23,331 bases of DNA. Source: CAISOG01 sp044375625 (GTDB taxonomy: Bacteria > Pseudomonadota > Alphaproteobacteria > CAISOG01). Positions 15,159-22,882 of the stretch are shown piece by piece. The notes under the pieces were generated by a model, which saw only the letters and a list, made by a program, of their open reading frames with translations, made no database searches and was not told where the DNA came from. The position numbers and the translations under genes were made by a program. The DNA is taken from assembly GCA_044375625.1 (NCBI GenBank), contig JBILMH010000028.1:1-23331 (forward strand). The letters are read 5' to 3'. Position 1 is the stretch's first letter. Every line of letters begins with the position of its first letter.

Positions 15159-15971
15159 ATGATGCCCCCCCAATTCCTCATAACGCGGCCAACAGGGCTG
15201 GCGCAGCGTACCGCGCGGCGGTTGCAGGCCTATGGTTGGGGCAGCCTGATCGCGCCGATGGTGTCGATTGTGCCAACCGAGGCGTCTTCGCCAGCAATGC
15301 CGCCGCCTGTTCACGCGTCTGCCCCCCCCTATCAGGCGGTGCTGATTACCAGCCAACACGGCCTGCAGCAATGGGCGATGCGGGATCCCGATCGCGGCAC
15401 GCCGATGCTGTGCGTCGGGGGTGCCAGCGCCGCCCTGGCCAGGTCTTTAAGCTATCAGCGGGTTGAGGCGGCGGCGGGCGATGCCAACTCCCTGGCCAGC
15501 TTGGTTATCGCCAGGATGACGCCGCAGGGGGGGAGGTTGCTGCACCCCACCGGCCGAGGCTTTCGGGCGCAGGATTGGTCACGGCTTCGCGCCCACGGCT
15601 TTGTGGTCGATCAGCCAAGGCTGTACCGCCAGCAGCCCATCACCGAACTGCCCGCTGAGGCAATCGCGGCGTTGCGGGGCGGGACGCTGACGGCGGTGTT
15701 GTTCTATGCCCCACGCAGCGCGACCATCTATGCCCAATTGGTGATGCAGGCAGGCTTAACGGGGGCGCATCATGGGTTGATCGCGCTGTGCCTGAGCGAC
15801 GCCGTGGCCAGGGCGGTGGGCAGGGAGATGGAGGCGATCCCCCCACCGCAAGCAAGACAGCCGCGCAAAAATAGCCCTGACCGGCTTTCCTGGCGGCGGA
15901 TTATGGTGGCAAAACAGCCGACGGAGGCCAGCCTTCTCGACCAGCTTGTCGAAGTCTGGGGCAGGCCGTAA
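15159..15971 (+). CDS. hemD: Uroporphyrinogen-III synthase
   Basis: HemD closes hydroxymethylbilane into uroporphyrinogen III with inversion of ring D, a step of haem, sirohaem and cobalamin synthesis. The family is poorly conserved, so the call rests on pattern and context. The 270-residue protein starts FLITRPTGLAQRTARRLQAYG, has the mid-domain TSQHGLQQW and GGASAALARSL, and continues with LLHPTGRGFRAQDWSRLRAHGF and FYAPRSATIYAQLV, all in the expected order for the two-lobed fold. The next two genes are the mitofilin-like and HemY genes that usually follow hemD in alphaproteobacteria. hemC, commonly just upstream, is absent from this window. The 3' end carries about 20 extra basic residues. 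ATG at 15159 is chosen because an ATG pair leads directly into the conserved FLITRP. Confidence 0.88.
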   Translation: MMPPQFLITRPTGLAQRTARRLQAYGWGSLIAPMVSIVPTEASSPAMPPPVHASAPPYQAVLITSQHGLQQWAMRDPDRGTPMLCVGGASAALARSLSYQRVEAAAGDANSLASLVIARMTPQGGRLLHPTGRGFRAQDWSRLRAHGFVVDQPRLYRQQPITELPAEAIAALRGGTLTAVLFYAPRSATIYAQLVMQAGLTGAHHGLIALCLSDAVARAVGREMEAIPPPQARQPRKNSPDRLSWRRIMVAKQPTEASLLDQLVEVWGRP

Positions 15972-16018
15972 ACTGTTGTTGTCATCTCCTTTGACTTTTT
16001 CTTTTAAGGCACCGCTTC

Positions 16019-17293
16019 ATGTCCAAACCCATGACCCAATCCACCCCCACCCCATCGGAAAAAGCCGTCGAACCCGCATCGGTTGCGGAGCCATCTGGCG
16101 CAGCCGCCAACCAGGAGCAAAAGCCATCCAGCGGTCGCGGCTGGTCAGGGTTGATCGTGCTGGTGGTGGTCATCGTGGCCTGTTTTGGTGCCTGGCAATG
16201 GTGGCAGCAGCATGGCAGGCAGGCTCTGCAGGCGCAGTGGGCAGGCGGGCAGGGCAGCACCATGGCCAGTCCCGCTGAGGATGAGGCGGCAGGATTGGAT
16301 GACGCGGGCAATGGTGGTCAGGATGGCGCCAATGCGGCTGAGGATGCGCGGCCAGCCCCCAATGCCGAGGCGGGCAGTGCTGATGAAAGCCAAGCCGCCG
16401 ATACGGATAGCGGCGCGGCGGGCAGCCTGACCAGCAGCCCGATTGACGACAATGACCGCACCAACCGCTTTTTGAAACAACGGATTGCCGATTTGGAACT
16501 GCGCCTGGCCGAGGTTCGGCAGCAGGGTTCGGCGGCTAAGGCGGGCGGCACGCCCCCCCTCGAAGCCTTAGCGGGTGGCGCCTTAGGGGCAATCTCAGGG
16601 GGGGCGCCATCGCCCTTTACCCAGCCCGCTGCCCGTGCGGGGGCGGCCGTGCCCCTGGTGCCCAACCAGGATGCGGTGCAGATTAAGCAACGGCTGGAGA
16701 AATTGGAGCAAACCCTTGCCCATAACCTGGTCTGGCAACGGCGGCAAACCGCCTATCTGCTGTTAAGTCAGATTCGGCAGCAAGTGGCGGCGGGGCAAGC
16801 GTTTCGCGCCCAGTCGGCCAACCTAACCCAATTGGCCAGCGATCTGGCGGGGGCGGGCGAAAGCCTGCAAACTCTGCAATCCCTAAGCCTGCAGGGGGTG
16901 CCCAGCGTGGGGCAGTTGCGGCAACAATATGCTGAGGCGTCTCGCCAAGCCTGGTCGGAGCAAGCCGATGAGCTGGCCGAAGACAGCACGACGGATCAAA
17001 GCGGCTGGTGGGGATGGATTAAGCAACAGATTCGCCAGCTGGTAACGGTTCGCCCCGTTGCGGGACGGGCAGAGCCTGGCAGCGTGGCCGCCTATCTGAC
17101 CGAGGTGGAAACGTCGTTGGCGGCGGGGGAGTTGGAGCGGGTGCATGCCGCCATGCAACATTTGCCCGATCGCAGCCTTAAGGCCTTAAGCCAGCTGTCG
17201 GCGGGGTTAAGCGCCCGCCTGAAAGCCGATCAAGCCTTGCAGGATTTGGAACAACGGGTGGTGGCGGCTTTGGCTCAAGCCAGCACCAATTAA
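16019..17293 (+). CDS. Mitofilin/Mic60-like inner-membrane protein (COG4223 type)
   Basis: The 424-residue protein has a short cytosolic N terminus rich in Pro/Ser/Glu, a single membrane segment (about 43-62, LIVLVVVIVACFGAWQWW), an acidic Ala/Gly/Asp-rich linker, a coiled-coil stretch (about 150-172, RFLKQRIADLELRLAEVRQQ), and a helical C-terminal domain from about residue 220 (QIKQRLEKLEQTLAHN). This is the architecture of alphaproteobacterial relatives of mitochondrial Mic60, which shape intracytoplasmic membrane in some species and lie between hemD and hemY. That context is conserved here. Whether this organism forms inner-membrane invaginations is unknown. The ATG at 16019 is 47 bp after hemD and 9 nt past a weak AAGG. 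hemY starts 13 bp downstream, so co-transcription is likely. Confidence 0.85.
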   Translation: MSKPMTQSTPTPSEKAVEPASVAEPSGAAANQEQKPSSGRGWSGLIVLVVVIVACFGAWQWWQQHGRQALQAQWAGGQGSTMASPAEDEAAGLDDAGNGGQDGANAAEDARPAPNAEAGSADESQAADTDSGAAGSLTSSPIDDNDRTNRFLKQRIADLELRLAEVRQQGSAAKAGGTPPLEALAGGALGAISGGAPSPFTQPAARAGAAVPLVPNQDAVQIKQRLEKLEQTLAHNLVWQRRQTAYLLLSQIRQQVAAGQAFRAQSANLTQLASDLAGAGESLQTLQSLSLQGVPSVGQLRQQYAEASRQAWSEQADELAEDSTTDQSGWWGWIKQQIRQLVTVRPVAGRAEPGSVAAYLTEVETSLAAGELERVHAAMQHLPDRSLKALSQLSAGLSARLKADQALQDLEQRVVAALAQASTN

Positions 17294-17306
17294 GGGGAGT
17301 CTATCG

Positions 17307-18659
17307 ATGCGTTTGTTGCGATGGTTACGATGGATTTGGCGTTTGGCGCTGCTGACCCTGCTGGTGGCGATCATTGCCTGGCTGGCACAGGATTCGGGCA
17401 GTTTAGAGATTCAATGGCGCGGATGGCAGCTGCAAACAACCGCCCTAATGGCGATAGGGTTTGTGGTCGCCGTGGCGATGCTGACCGTGCTGATGGATCG
17501 TCTGCGCCGTTGGTTGGTCGGGTGGCCAGCCCGCCGACGTGATCGTCGCCATACCCGCCGCCTGGAAAAAGGGCTGAATGCGTTAAGTGAGGGGATGTTG
17601 GCGATGGCCTCTGGCGATACCCGCCAGGCACAAAAATTGGCGGGCAAGGCCAGTCGTTTCGTGAAAAAAGAACCGCTGGCGATGCTGTTGTCGGCGCAAT
17701 CGGCGGAAATGGGCGGCGACAGCGCGACCGCGCAAACCCTGTACCACCGCATGTTGGATTTGCCCGAAACGCGGGTGCCCGCCCTGCGCGCCCTGTTGCA
17801 ACAGGTGGCCAAAAACCCCGACCCGACGGTGGGGTTATCGGTTGCGCGCCAGGCCTTTGCCCTGGAACCCACCATCAATTGGGTGCAGGAGGGGTTGTTG
17901 GTCTGGTTAGGGCTGAACCATCAATGGGATGAGGCCGACCAGATTCTGCAAAAAATGATCACCGATCGCCACCTGACCCGGGCTGAGGGGCAACGGTGGC
18001 GGGCGGTGGTGTTGTTGCAACAGGCGCAGCAGTTGCCATCAACGCAGCAGGATAAGCGGGAACGGCTGATCACGCAGGCCTATCGCCTGGCGCCATCCTA
18101 TCGACCGGTGGCGATTGCCTATTTGGGGCAATTGACCGCGCAGGGGGAAAGCCGTCAAACCAAAACCCTGTTGCACAAATGGTGGGCGATACAACCCTGT
18201 AAGGAGCTGTTGGATCTGCATGAGCGGCTGGCGCCATCGGAACCCTTTGCCCATTTGCGCGCCGCCGAGGCCTTGGCCGTCAAAAAGCCGCATCACCCGC
18301 TTAGCTATCTGGCGGTGGCGCAGGCGGCCTTAGCCTGCAAATTGTGGGGCAAGGCACGCCAACAGTTGCAAACCTTGCTTGATCTCGAACCCCTGCCCGA
18401 TGGCTTTCGCCTAATGGCCTCGCTGGAAAAATCCGAACATGGCAGTAAGGAAGCCGCCTATAAATGGATGGATAAGGCGTCCAAAACCGCCGAACCAGCG
18501 GCCTGGGTCTGTGCATCCTGTCATCATCAGGCGGCCGAATGGACGGCGATTTGTTCATCCTGTCACGCGGTAGCCAGCCTGGATCTGGCGGGCGGCGAAG
18601 GCGATGGCGAAAAAGATCTTGAGGATGAGGCATTAGCCAGCTTGCCTGCTGTGCTGTAA
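17307..18659 (+). CDS. hemY: HemY-like membrane TPR protein with C-terminal Cys4 knuckle
   Basis: HemY is a membrane protein of unsettled function encoded in haem-biosynthesis clusters of Proteobacteria. It should not be confused with the protoporphyrinogen oxidase also called HemY in Bacillus. The 450 residues begin with two membrane segments (about 12-28 and 41-63) separated by the IQWRGWQLQTT loop, followed by basic residues and a TPR-rich helical region (KGLNALSEGMLAMASGDTRQA). Near the C terminus, Cys402, Cys405, Cys416 and Cys419 form two CxxC pairs (WVCASCHHQAAEW, then ICSSC), which I expect to bind zinc. ATG 17307 has GGGGAG about 8 nt upstream and lies 13 bp after the mitofilin-like gene. 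The gene ends shortly before tRNA-Thr. Confidence 0.9.
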   Translation: MRLLRWLRWIWRLALLTLLVAIIAWLAQDSGSLEIQWRGWQLQTTALMAIGFVVAVAMLTVLMDRLRRWLVGWPARRRDRRHTRRLEKGLNALSEGMLAMASGDTRQAQKLAGKASRFVKKEPLAMLLSAQSAEMGGDSATAQTLYHRMLDLPETRVPALRALLQQVAKNPDPTVGLSVARQAFALEPTINWVQEGLLVWLGLNHQWDEADQILQKMITDRHLTRAEGQRWRAVVLLQQAQQLPSTQQDKRERLITQAYRLAPSYRPVAIAYLGQLTAQGESRQTKTLLHKWWAIQPCKELLDLHERLAPSEPFAHLRAAEALAVKKPHHPLSYLAVAQAALACKLWGKARQQLQTLLDLEPLPDGFRLMASLEKSEHGSKEAAYKWMDKASKTAEPAAWVCASCHHQAAEWTAICSSCHAVASLDLAGGEGDGEKDLEDEALASLPAVL

Positions 18660-18688
18660 CAGGCTAATTTGCGCTTTGGCGTTGGTGC

Positions 18689-18764
18689 GCCCGCATAGCT
18701 CAGTTGGTAGAGCAAACGATTCGTAATCGTTAGGTCGTCAGTTCGATTCTGGCTGCGGGCACCA
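18689..18764 (+). tRNA. tRNA-Thr (anticodon CGU)
   Basis: A complete cloverleaf of 76 nt can be folded by eye. The acceptor stem GCCCGCA pairs with TGCGGGC. The D arm is GCTC/GAGC with AGTTGGTA in the loop, the anticodon stem is AACGA/TCGTT with loop TTCGTAA, and the T arm is GTCAG/CTGGC with loop TTCGATT. The anticodon CGT (18722-18724) reads ACG, threonine. The 3' CCA is encoded. It ends 7 nt before the murA stop codon on the opposite strand. Confidence 0.95.
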
Positions 18765-18771
18765 GCCCCCC

Positions 18772-20046
18772 CTACCCCACCCGTTCGATGGTGGCGTGGC
18801 AGGCTTGCAATTTTTCGACCAGCCCTTCATAGCCGCGATCCAGGTGATAGGGCTTTTGCACCCAGGTTTCCCCCGCCGCCACCAATCCGGCCAGCACCAG
18901 GGAGACGGAGGCACGAATATCGGTGGCCGACACCACCGCCCCGTGCAGCTGATCCACCCCACGCACCAGGGCGGATTGGCCATGAACGGTGATGTTTGCC
19001 CCCAGTTTTTGCAGCTCTGGCACATGGCGCAGGCGGTTTTCATAGATGGTTTCGGTGATCAAGGATGCGCCATTCGCCCGCGTCATCATCGCCATAAATT
19101 GCGCCTGCATATCGGTGGCAAAGCCCGGATAGGGGTCGGTGATGATATCCACCCCCTGCAACGCTTGGTCGGGCGCCGTCACCCGCACCCCGTCTGCACC
19201 AATCGAAACATTTGCCCCCGCCGCACGCAAACTGGCCAACTCGCTGTGCAAATGATCGGGGTTGGCACCGGTCAGCAGCAGGTCGCCGCCCGTCATCGCC
19301 GCCGCAAAGGCATAGGTGCCGGTTTCAACCCGATCGGGGATAACCCGATGCGTCGCCCCGTTCAGCCGATCAACCCCATGGATGACCAACGTCTCGCTGC
19401 CCGCCCCCTCAATCCGCGCGCCCATGGTGTTCAGGCAGGCGATCAGATCCCCCACCTCAGGCTCCCGCGCGACGTTGTGCAGCACGCTGGTGCCCTTAGC
19501 CAAACAGGCGGCCATCAGCACATTTTCGGTGCCCGTTACCGTCACATTGGGGAAATGCATGGTGGCGCCGTGCAGGCCGTTGGGCGCCTCAGCCAGGATA
19601 AAGCCATCGTCAAACTGCACCTGCGCCCCCAACAGCTGCAACCCCTGCAAATGATAGTCAATCTTGCGATTGCCAATCGCATCCCCGCCTGGAAAGGGCA
19701 GGCGCACATAGCCGCAACGCGCCAGCAGAGGGCCCAGCAGCACGATGGAGGCGCGGATGGTGCGCACCAAATCGAAACAGGTGTCGGTGGGGGCAACATT
19801 GGTCGCCTGCATCGTCCATTGATTGCCCTGTTGATTCAATGTCACCCCATGATGGCTTAACAATTCCGCCATGGTGACGGTATCCAACAGTTGCGGCACG
19901 TTATCCAAAATCAGGGGTTGATCGGTCAACAGGCTGGCCGCCATCAGCTTAAGGGCGGCATTCTTGGCACCGCTGATGGCGATACGACCGTTCAGCCGTT
20001 GGCCGCCGATAACGCGAATAGCGGGTTCATGAAGGGGCAGGGTCAT
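18772..20046 (-). CDS. murA: UDP-N-acetylglucosamine 1-carboxyvinyltransferase (MurA, Cys-to-Asp variant)
   Basis: MurA transfers enolpyruvate from PEP to UDP-GlcNAc, the first committed cytosolic step of peptidoglycan synthesis and the target of fosfomycin. The 424 residues fit the family: RLNGRIAISGAKNAALKL at 17-34 with the essential Lys, RTIRASIVLLGPLLAR at 95-110, and the C-terminal YHLDRGYEGLVEKL. The catalytic loop reads PGGDAIGNRKID, so residue 122 (codon 19681-19683, GAT) is Asp where most bacteria have Cys (Cys115 in E. coli). The same Asp occurs in Mycobacterium and Chlamydia MurA and goes with fosfomycin resistance. ATG 20046 fits the family N terminus. dcd lies 54 bp upstream on the same strand; the spacer holds an 8-bp triple repeat. 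Confidence 0.97.
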   Translation of the reverse strand: MTLPLHEPAIRVIGGQRLNGRIAISGAKNAALKLMAASLLTDQPLILDNVPQLLDTVTMAELLSHHGVTLNQQGNQWTMQATNVAPTDTCFDLVRTIRASIVLLGPLLARCGYVRLPFPGGDAIGNRKIDYHLQGLQLLGAQVQFDDGFILAEAPNGLHGATMHFPNVTVTGTENVLMAACLAKGTSVLHNVAREPEVGDLIACLNTMGARIEGAGSETLVIHGVDRLNGATHRVIPDRVETGTYAFAAAMTGGDLLLTGANPDHLHSELASLRAAGANVSIGADGVRVTAPDQALQGVDIITDPYPGFATDMQAQFMAMMTRANGASLITETIYENRLRHVPELQKLGANITVHGQSALVRGVDQLHGAVVSATDIRASVSLVLAGLVAAGETWVQKPYHLDRGYEGLVEKLQACHATIERVG

Positions 20047-20067
20047 GGACAGTACATACGCTTAGAG

Positions 20068-20091
20068 GGTTGGATGGTTGGATAGTTAGAT
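20068..20091. repeat. 8-bp tandem repeat (3 copies) between dcd and murA
   Basis: GGTTGGAT occurs at 20068-20075 and 20076-20083, followed by a variant AGTTAGAT at 20084-20091. It lies upstream of murA on its coding strand and could affect its leader, but no function is evident. Confidence 0.7.
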
Positions 20092-20100
20092 GCGGGGGGA

Positions 20101-20658
20101 CTAGGCGATTTTGGGCAGGGTTACGCCCGTTTGCCCCATGTATTTGCCCGCACGGTCAGCATAAGAGATTTCGCAAGGATTCTCAGCTTTCAAAAACAGG
20201 AATTGGCAAATACCCTCATTGGCATAAATGCGGGCGGGCAGCGGGGTGGTGTTGGAAATTTCCAGGGTTACATGCCCCTCCCACTCCGGCTCTAACGGCG
20301 TAACATTGACGATAATGCCACAGCGGGCATAGGTCGATTTGCCCAAACAGATTACCAACACATCGCGCGGAATGCGGAAATATTCCACCGTGCGCGCCAG
20401 TGCAAAACTGTTGGGCGGAATCACGCACACATCGGTTTGGCGATCGACAAAGCTGTCCTGGTTAAAATTTTTGGGGTCAACCACCGCCGATTCCAAATTG
20501 GTGAACAGCTTAAAATCGGGCGCCACCCGCGCGTCATAGCCATAAGACGACAGGCCAAAGGATATGCGGCCGCCGGCCGATTGCCGCTCAACAAACGGTT
20601 CAATCATTTGATGCTCTAACGCCTGCTGGCGAATCCAGCTGTCAGGACGGATCGACAT
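20101..20658 (-). CDS. dcd: dCTP deaminase
   Basis: Dcd deaminates dCTP to dUTP, the main route to dTMP in many Gram-negative bacteria, and acts as a cytosolic homotrimer. The start at 20658 (MSIRPDSWIRQQALEHQMI) follows GGAGGG at 6 nt. An upstream in-frame start exists but does not match the family. The 185 residues contain the nucleotide-binding YGYDARVAPDF, PPNSFALARTVEYF, GKSTYARCGI and the catalytic-Glu segment HVTLEISNTTPLPARIYANEGI, then YADRAGKYMGQ at the C terminus. The length is standard. It overlaps the preceding 60-aa reading frame by 17 nt, which suggests translational coupling. murA follows 54 bp downstream. Confidence 0.96.
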   Translation of the reverse strand: MSIRPDSWIRQQALEHQMIEPFVERQSAGGRISFGLSSYGYDARVAPDFKLFTNLESAVVDPKNFNQDSFVDRQTDVCVIPPNSFALARTVEYFRIPRDVLVICLGKSTYARCGIIVNVTPLEPEWEGHVTLEISNTTPLPARIYANEGICQFLFLKAENPCEISYADRAGKYMGQTGVTLPKIA

Positions 20659-20824
20659 CGGCACCCTCCTGCGGTTGGGTGGTGGGATCCTGTTGCTGGC
20701 GGGCGTTGTGTTGCTGTTTACGGCGCAACAGATTGGCACGCAGCGCGGCCTTTAACCGCGCATCACGGCTATCGGCGGTGGGGGCAATACAGGCCTTATC
20801 AAGGGGCGGGGTGGCGGTGTTCAT
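20642..20824 (-). CDS. Small conserved-looking basic protein, unknown function
   Basis: The frame encodes 60 residues with a central basic helix, RDARLKAALRANLLRRKQQH, and polar Gln/Pro/Asp-rich ends. A good ribosome binding site (AAGGA, 6 nt before the ATG at 20824) supports real translation, as does its tight overlap with dcd (17 nt). Short basic proteins with an RxxRLxxALRxNLxRRK pattern are common in alphaproteobacteria next to core genes, as far as I recall, but I know of no assigned role. The helix could bind nucleic acid or another protein. It lies 112 bp downstream of the kdpA stop in the same direction. Confidence 0.7.
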   Translation of the reverse strand: MNTATPPLDKACIAPTADSRDARLKAALRANLLRRKQQHNARQQQDPTTQPQEGADVDPS

Positions 20825-20936
20825 GCGCTATCCTTTTTTGGTTCGGATTGCATCAAAGCATTGGTCAGGGCGTTCGTAAATAGCAGACTTTGTCAGCCCT
20901 CACCGCCCGCAGGCCATGGCCGAGACCTGGCAGGCT

Positions 20937-22697
20937 TTAGGGCATCAGATGATCGGCTATCGACCCAATCATCATGGAGGGCAGATAGGTCAAACTGCCC
21001 AACAGCAGGATCGTCATGGCCAGCAGCAGGGCAAATAGCGGGCGATCGGTTGGCAAGGTGCCGGGGCTGGCCGCAATGGTTTTCTTGGCCGCCAGCCGAC
21101 CGGCCAGCGCGGCAATCGGCCAGAACATCGCCAATCGACCCACCAACATCGCCACCGTTATCAGCCCGTCGGCATAGTGGGTACCGTCATAGATCCACCC
21201 CAAACTGCTGCCATTATTGCCCGCGGCGGAGCCAAAGGCGTAGAGCAGTTGGCTGAAACGAAAGGATAGGTTGGCGGGATCGCCGTTTTGCAGCCCGCTC
21301 AGCACCACGGGGCTTAGCAGGGCGGCGACCTGCCCCAACAAAATGGCGGCTGGGGTAATCAGCGTGGCCAAGACCACCAACCGCATCTCCCCCACCTCAA
21401 TTTTCTTGCCAAAAATTTCGGGCGTACGCCCCACCATCAGGCCGGTGATAAAAACGGTCAGCAGGGCGTACAGCAGCAGGCCGTACAGGCCACAGCCGAC
21501 CCCGCCAGGGGTTACGCCGCCCACCATGATCAACAGCGCCATCACCATTTGACTAAGCGGGGTTAGCCAGCCAACGGCCATGTTGGTGGAACCATTACCG
21601 CTGGCCGCGGTCACCGCCGACCACCAGCTGGTCACGCCACCAGCCTGTAGCCGCAAATCGCGGCCGGCCGTGCCCCCCCGCTCCATCCACCAGATCAGCA
21701 GGCTGGCCAGTATCAGCATCATCAGGGCGACGATTAACAGCATCCAACCCTGTTTCTTTTGGCCAATAAGCCGCCCGAACAGCAACAACATCGCCAACGG
21801 CAACAGCAGCATGGAACCCAATTGCAACCAGTTGCTGATTAGGCTGGGATTCAGATAGGGGTGCGCCTGATTAACGCCAAGGAATCCCCCACCGTTGCTG
21901 CCCAACAGCATGATGGCCACCTGGCTGGCCATTGGCCCCTGCGGCAGGATTTGACTGCCGCCATTAAAAACTTGCGGCAGAATCTGGCTGCCGCCCTCCA
22001 ACCCCTGCGCCACCAGGTTTGCATCGAAATTCTGCGGCACGCCCTGCGCCACCAGGATCAGGGCAAACAGCAGCGATAGGGGAAGCAGCACATACAGGAT
22101 TGCCCGAATCATATCGCGCCAACAATTGCCCAGGGTGGTCATATTGCTGCGCGCAAAGCTGCGGGTCAGGGCTAGGGCGATGGCCAGCGCGCTGGCAGGT
22201 GCCAGAAAGTTTTGCACCGCCAGACCGACCATCTGGCTGAAATGCGACAACGCCACCTCCCCCGCATAGGCCTGCCAATTGGTGTTGGTGATGAAGGAGG
22301 CGGCAATGTTGATGGCCAGCGGCCAGGGGACAGCGGGCAGATTGTTGGGATTCAACGGCCAAAAATTTTGGTAATGCAGCAGGATGGCCAGCCAGATCAG
22401 GCCAACCAGATTGAATAGGACGACACTGACCAAATAAGTCAGCCAGGTATGCTCCCGCCCTGGATCAATGCCGGTGATACGATACAGCCCTGTTTCGATA
22501 AGGCGGGGCAGATAGCATGCCTTGGCCAATAAGCTGGGGAATGCACTGGGGATGACAGCTTCGGTGACGGCTGCGGGGGATGTGGCCAAGGCGGCGGGCG
22601 CAATCGCAAAAACACGCTGCATATATAGGCTTAACAGCCAGGCCAAGCCCACCGTGATGGCCAGCGCCGCAACAAATGGCAGGAATTCAGACAGCAT
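20937..22697 (-). CDS. kdpA: Potassium-transporting ATPase KdpA-like subunit
   Basis: KdpA is the channel-like subunit of the high-affinity KdpFABC potassium pump. The 586 residues show many membrane segments and the four pore motifs: FITNTNWQAYAGE (about 135-147), LGSNGGGFLGVNQAHPYLNP (265-284), AASGNGSTNMAVGWLTPL (364-381) and FGSAAGNNGSSLGW (488-501). The family end GRTPEIFGKKIE is also clear. The third filter usually reads SCGAxNxMHDS, from memory, so the absence of Cys and MHD is unusual, as is GGVTPGGVG for GEVxxGGVG. A 33-bp duplication repeats GGSQILPQ at 235-242 and 246-253 in the loop before the second filter. The gene begins 2 bp after kdpF. No kdpB or kdpC follows; the next genes are the 60-aa protein and dcd. 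Confidence 0.88.
   Translation of the reverse strand: MLSEFLPFVAALAITVGLAWLLSLYMQRVFAIAPAALATSPAAVTEAVIPSAFPSLLAKACYLPRLIETGLYRITGIDPGREHTWLTYLVSVVLFNLVGLIWLAILLHYQNFWPLNPNNLPAVPWPLAINIAASFITNTNWQAYAGEVALSHFSQMVGLAVQNFLAPASALAIALALTRSFARSNMTTLGNCWRDMIRAILYVLLPLSLLFALILVAQGVPQNFDANLVAQGLEGGSQILPQVFNGGSQILPQGPMASQVAIMLLGSNGGGFLGVNQAHPYLNPSLISNWLQLGSMLLLPLAMLLLFGRLIGQKKQGWMLLIVALMMLILASLLIWWMERGGTAGRDLRLQAGGVTSWWSAVTAASGNGSTNMAVGWLTPLSQMVMALLIMVGGVTPGGVGCGLYGLLLYALLTVFITGLMVGRTPEIFGKKIEVGEMRLVVLATLITPAAILLGQVAALLSPVVLSGLQNGDPANLSFRFSQLLYAFGSAAGNNGSSLGWIYDGTHYADGLITVAMLVGRLAMFWPIAALAGRLAAKKTIAASPGTLPTDRPLFALLLAMTILLLGSLTYLPSMMIGSIADHLMP
21939..21995 (-). repeat. 33-bp internal duplication in kdpA
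   Basis: The two units start at GGCGGCAGCCAGATT and GGCGGCAGTCAAATC on the minus strand and are diverged at synonymous positions. They encode repeated GGSQILPQ in the periplasmic loop before the second pore motif. The duplication is older than the perfect 12-15 bp repeats elsewhere, because several silent differences have accumulated. Confidence 0.7.
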
Positions 22698-22699
22698 GA

Positions 22700-22792
22700 T
22701 CAGAATTTCTCAGGGTGCATCAGCGCGTAAATCAAATAGGCCGCCAACGCCACAATGACAATCAACAGGATGATGGGAAAAATATAGGCCAT
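22700..22792 (-). CDS. kdpF: K(+)-transporting ATPase small subunit KdpF
   Basis: This 30-residue hydrophobic peptide starts MAYIFPIILLIVIVALAAYL and ends YALMHPEKF. It is one membrane helix followed by the family's short polar tail (xxPExF). KdpF stabilises the KdpFABC complex. The ATG at 22792 follows AGGAG with very short spacing. The TGA at 22700-22702 is 2 bp before the kdpA ATG, the typical tight kdpFA arrangement. The kdp promoter probably lies in the 90-bp spacer before it, after the LOG-family gene. Confidence 0.9.
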   Translation of the reverse strand: MAYIFPIILLIVIVALAAYLIYALMHPEKF

Positions 22793-22882
22793 ACTCCTGT
22801 TTATCCCGCAAATGGCGGTTTGAAAAGCCAAGCCGTGCATTGGGAGATTTGGCGCAAAAAGGGGGAAGCCTGTTACAGCCCG

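Noticed and set aside
18796..19860. 354-codon open frame antisense to murA
   Set aside because: It is a shadow of a GC-rich gene, with His/Gln-rich composition, no recognisable domain and no ribosome binding site.
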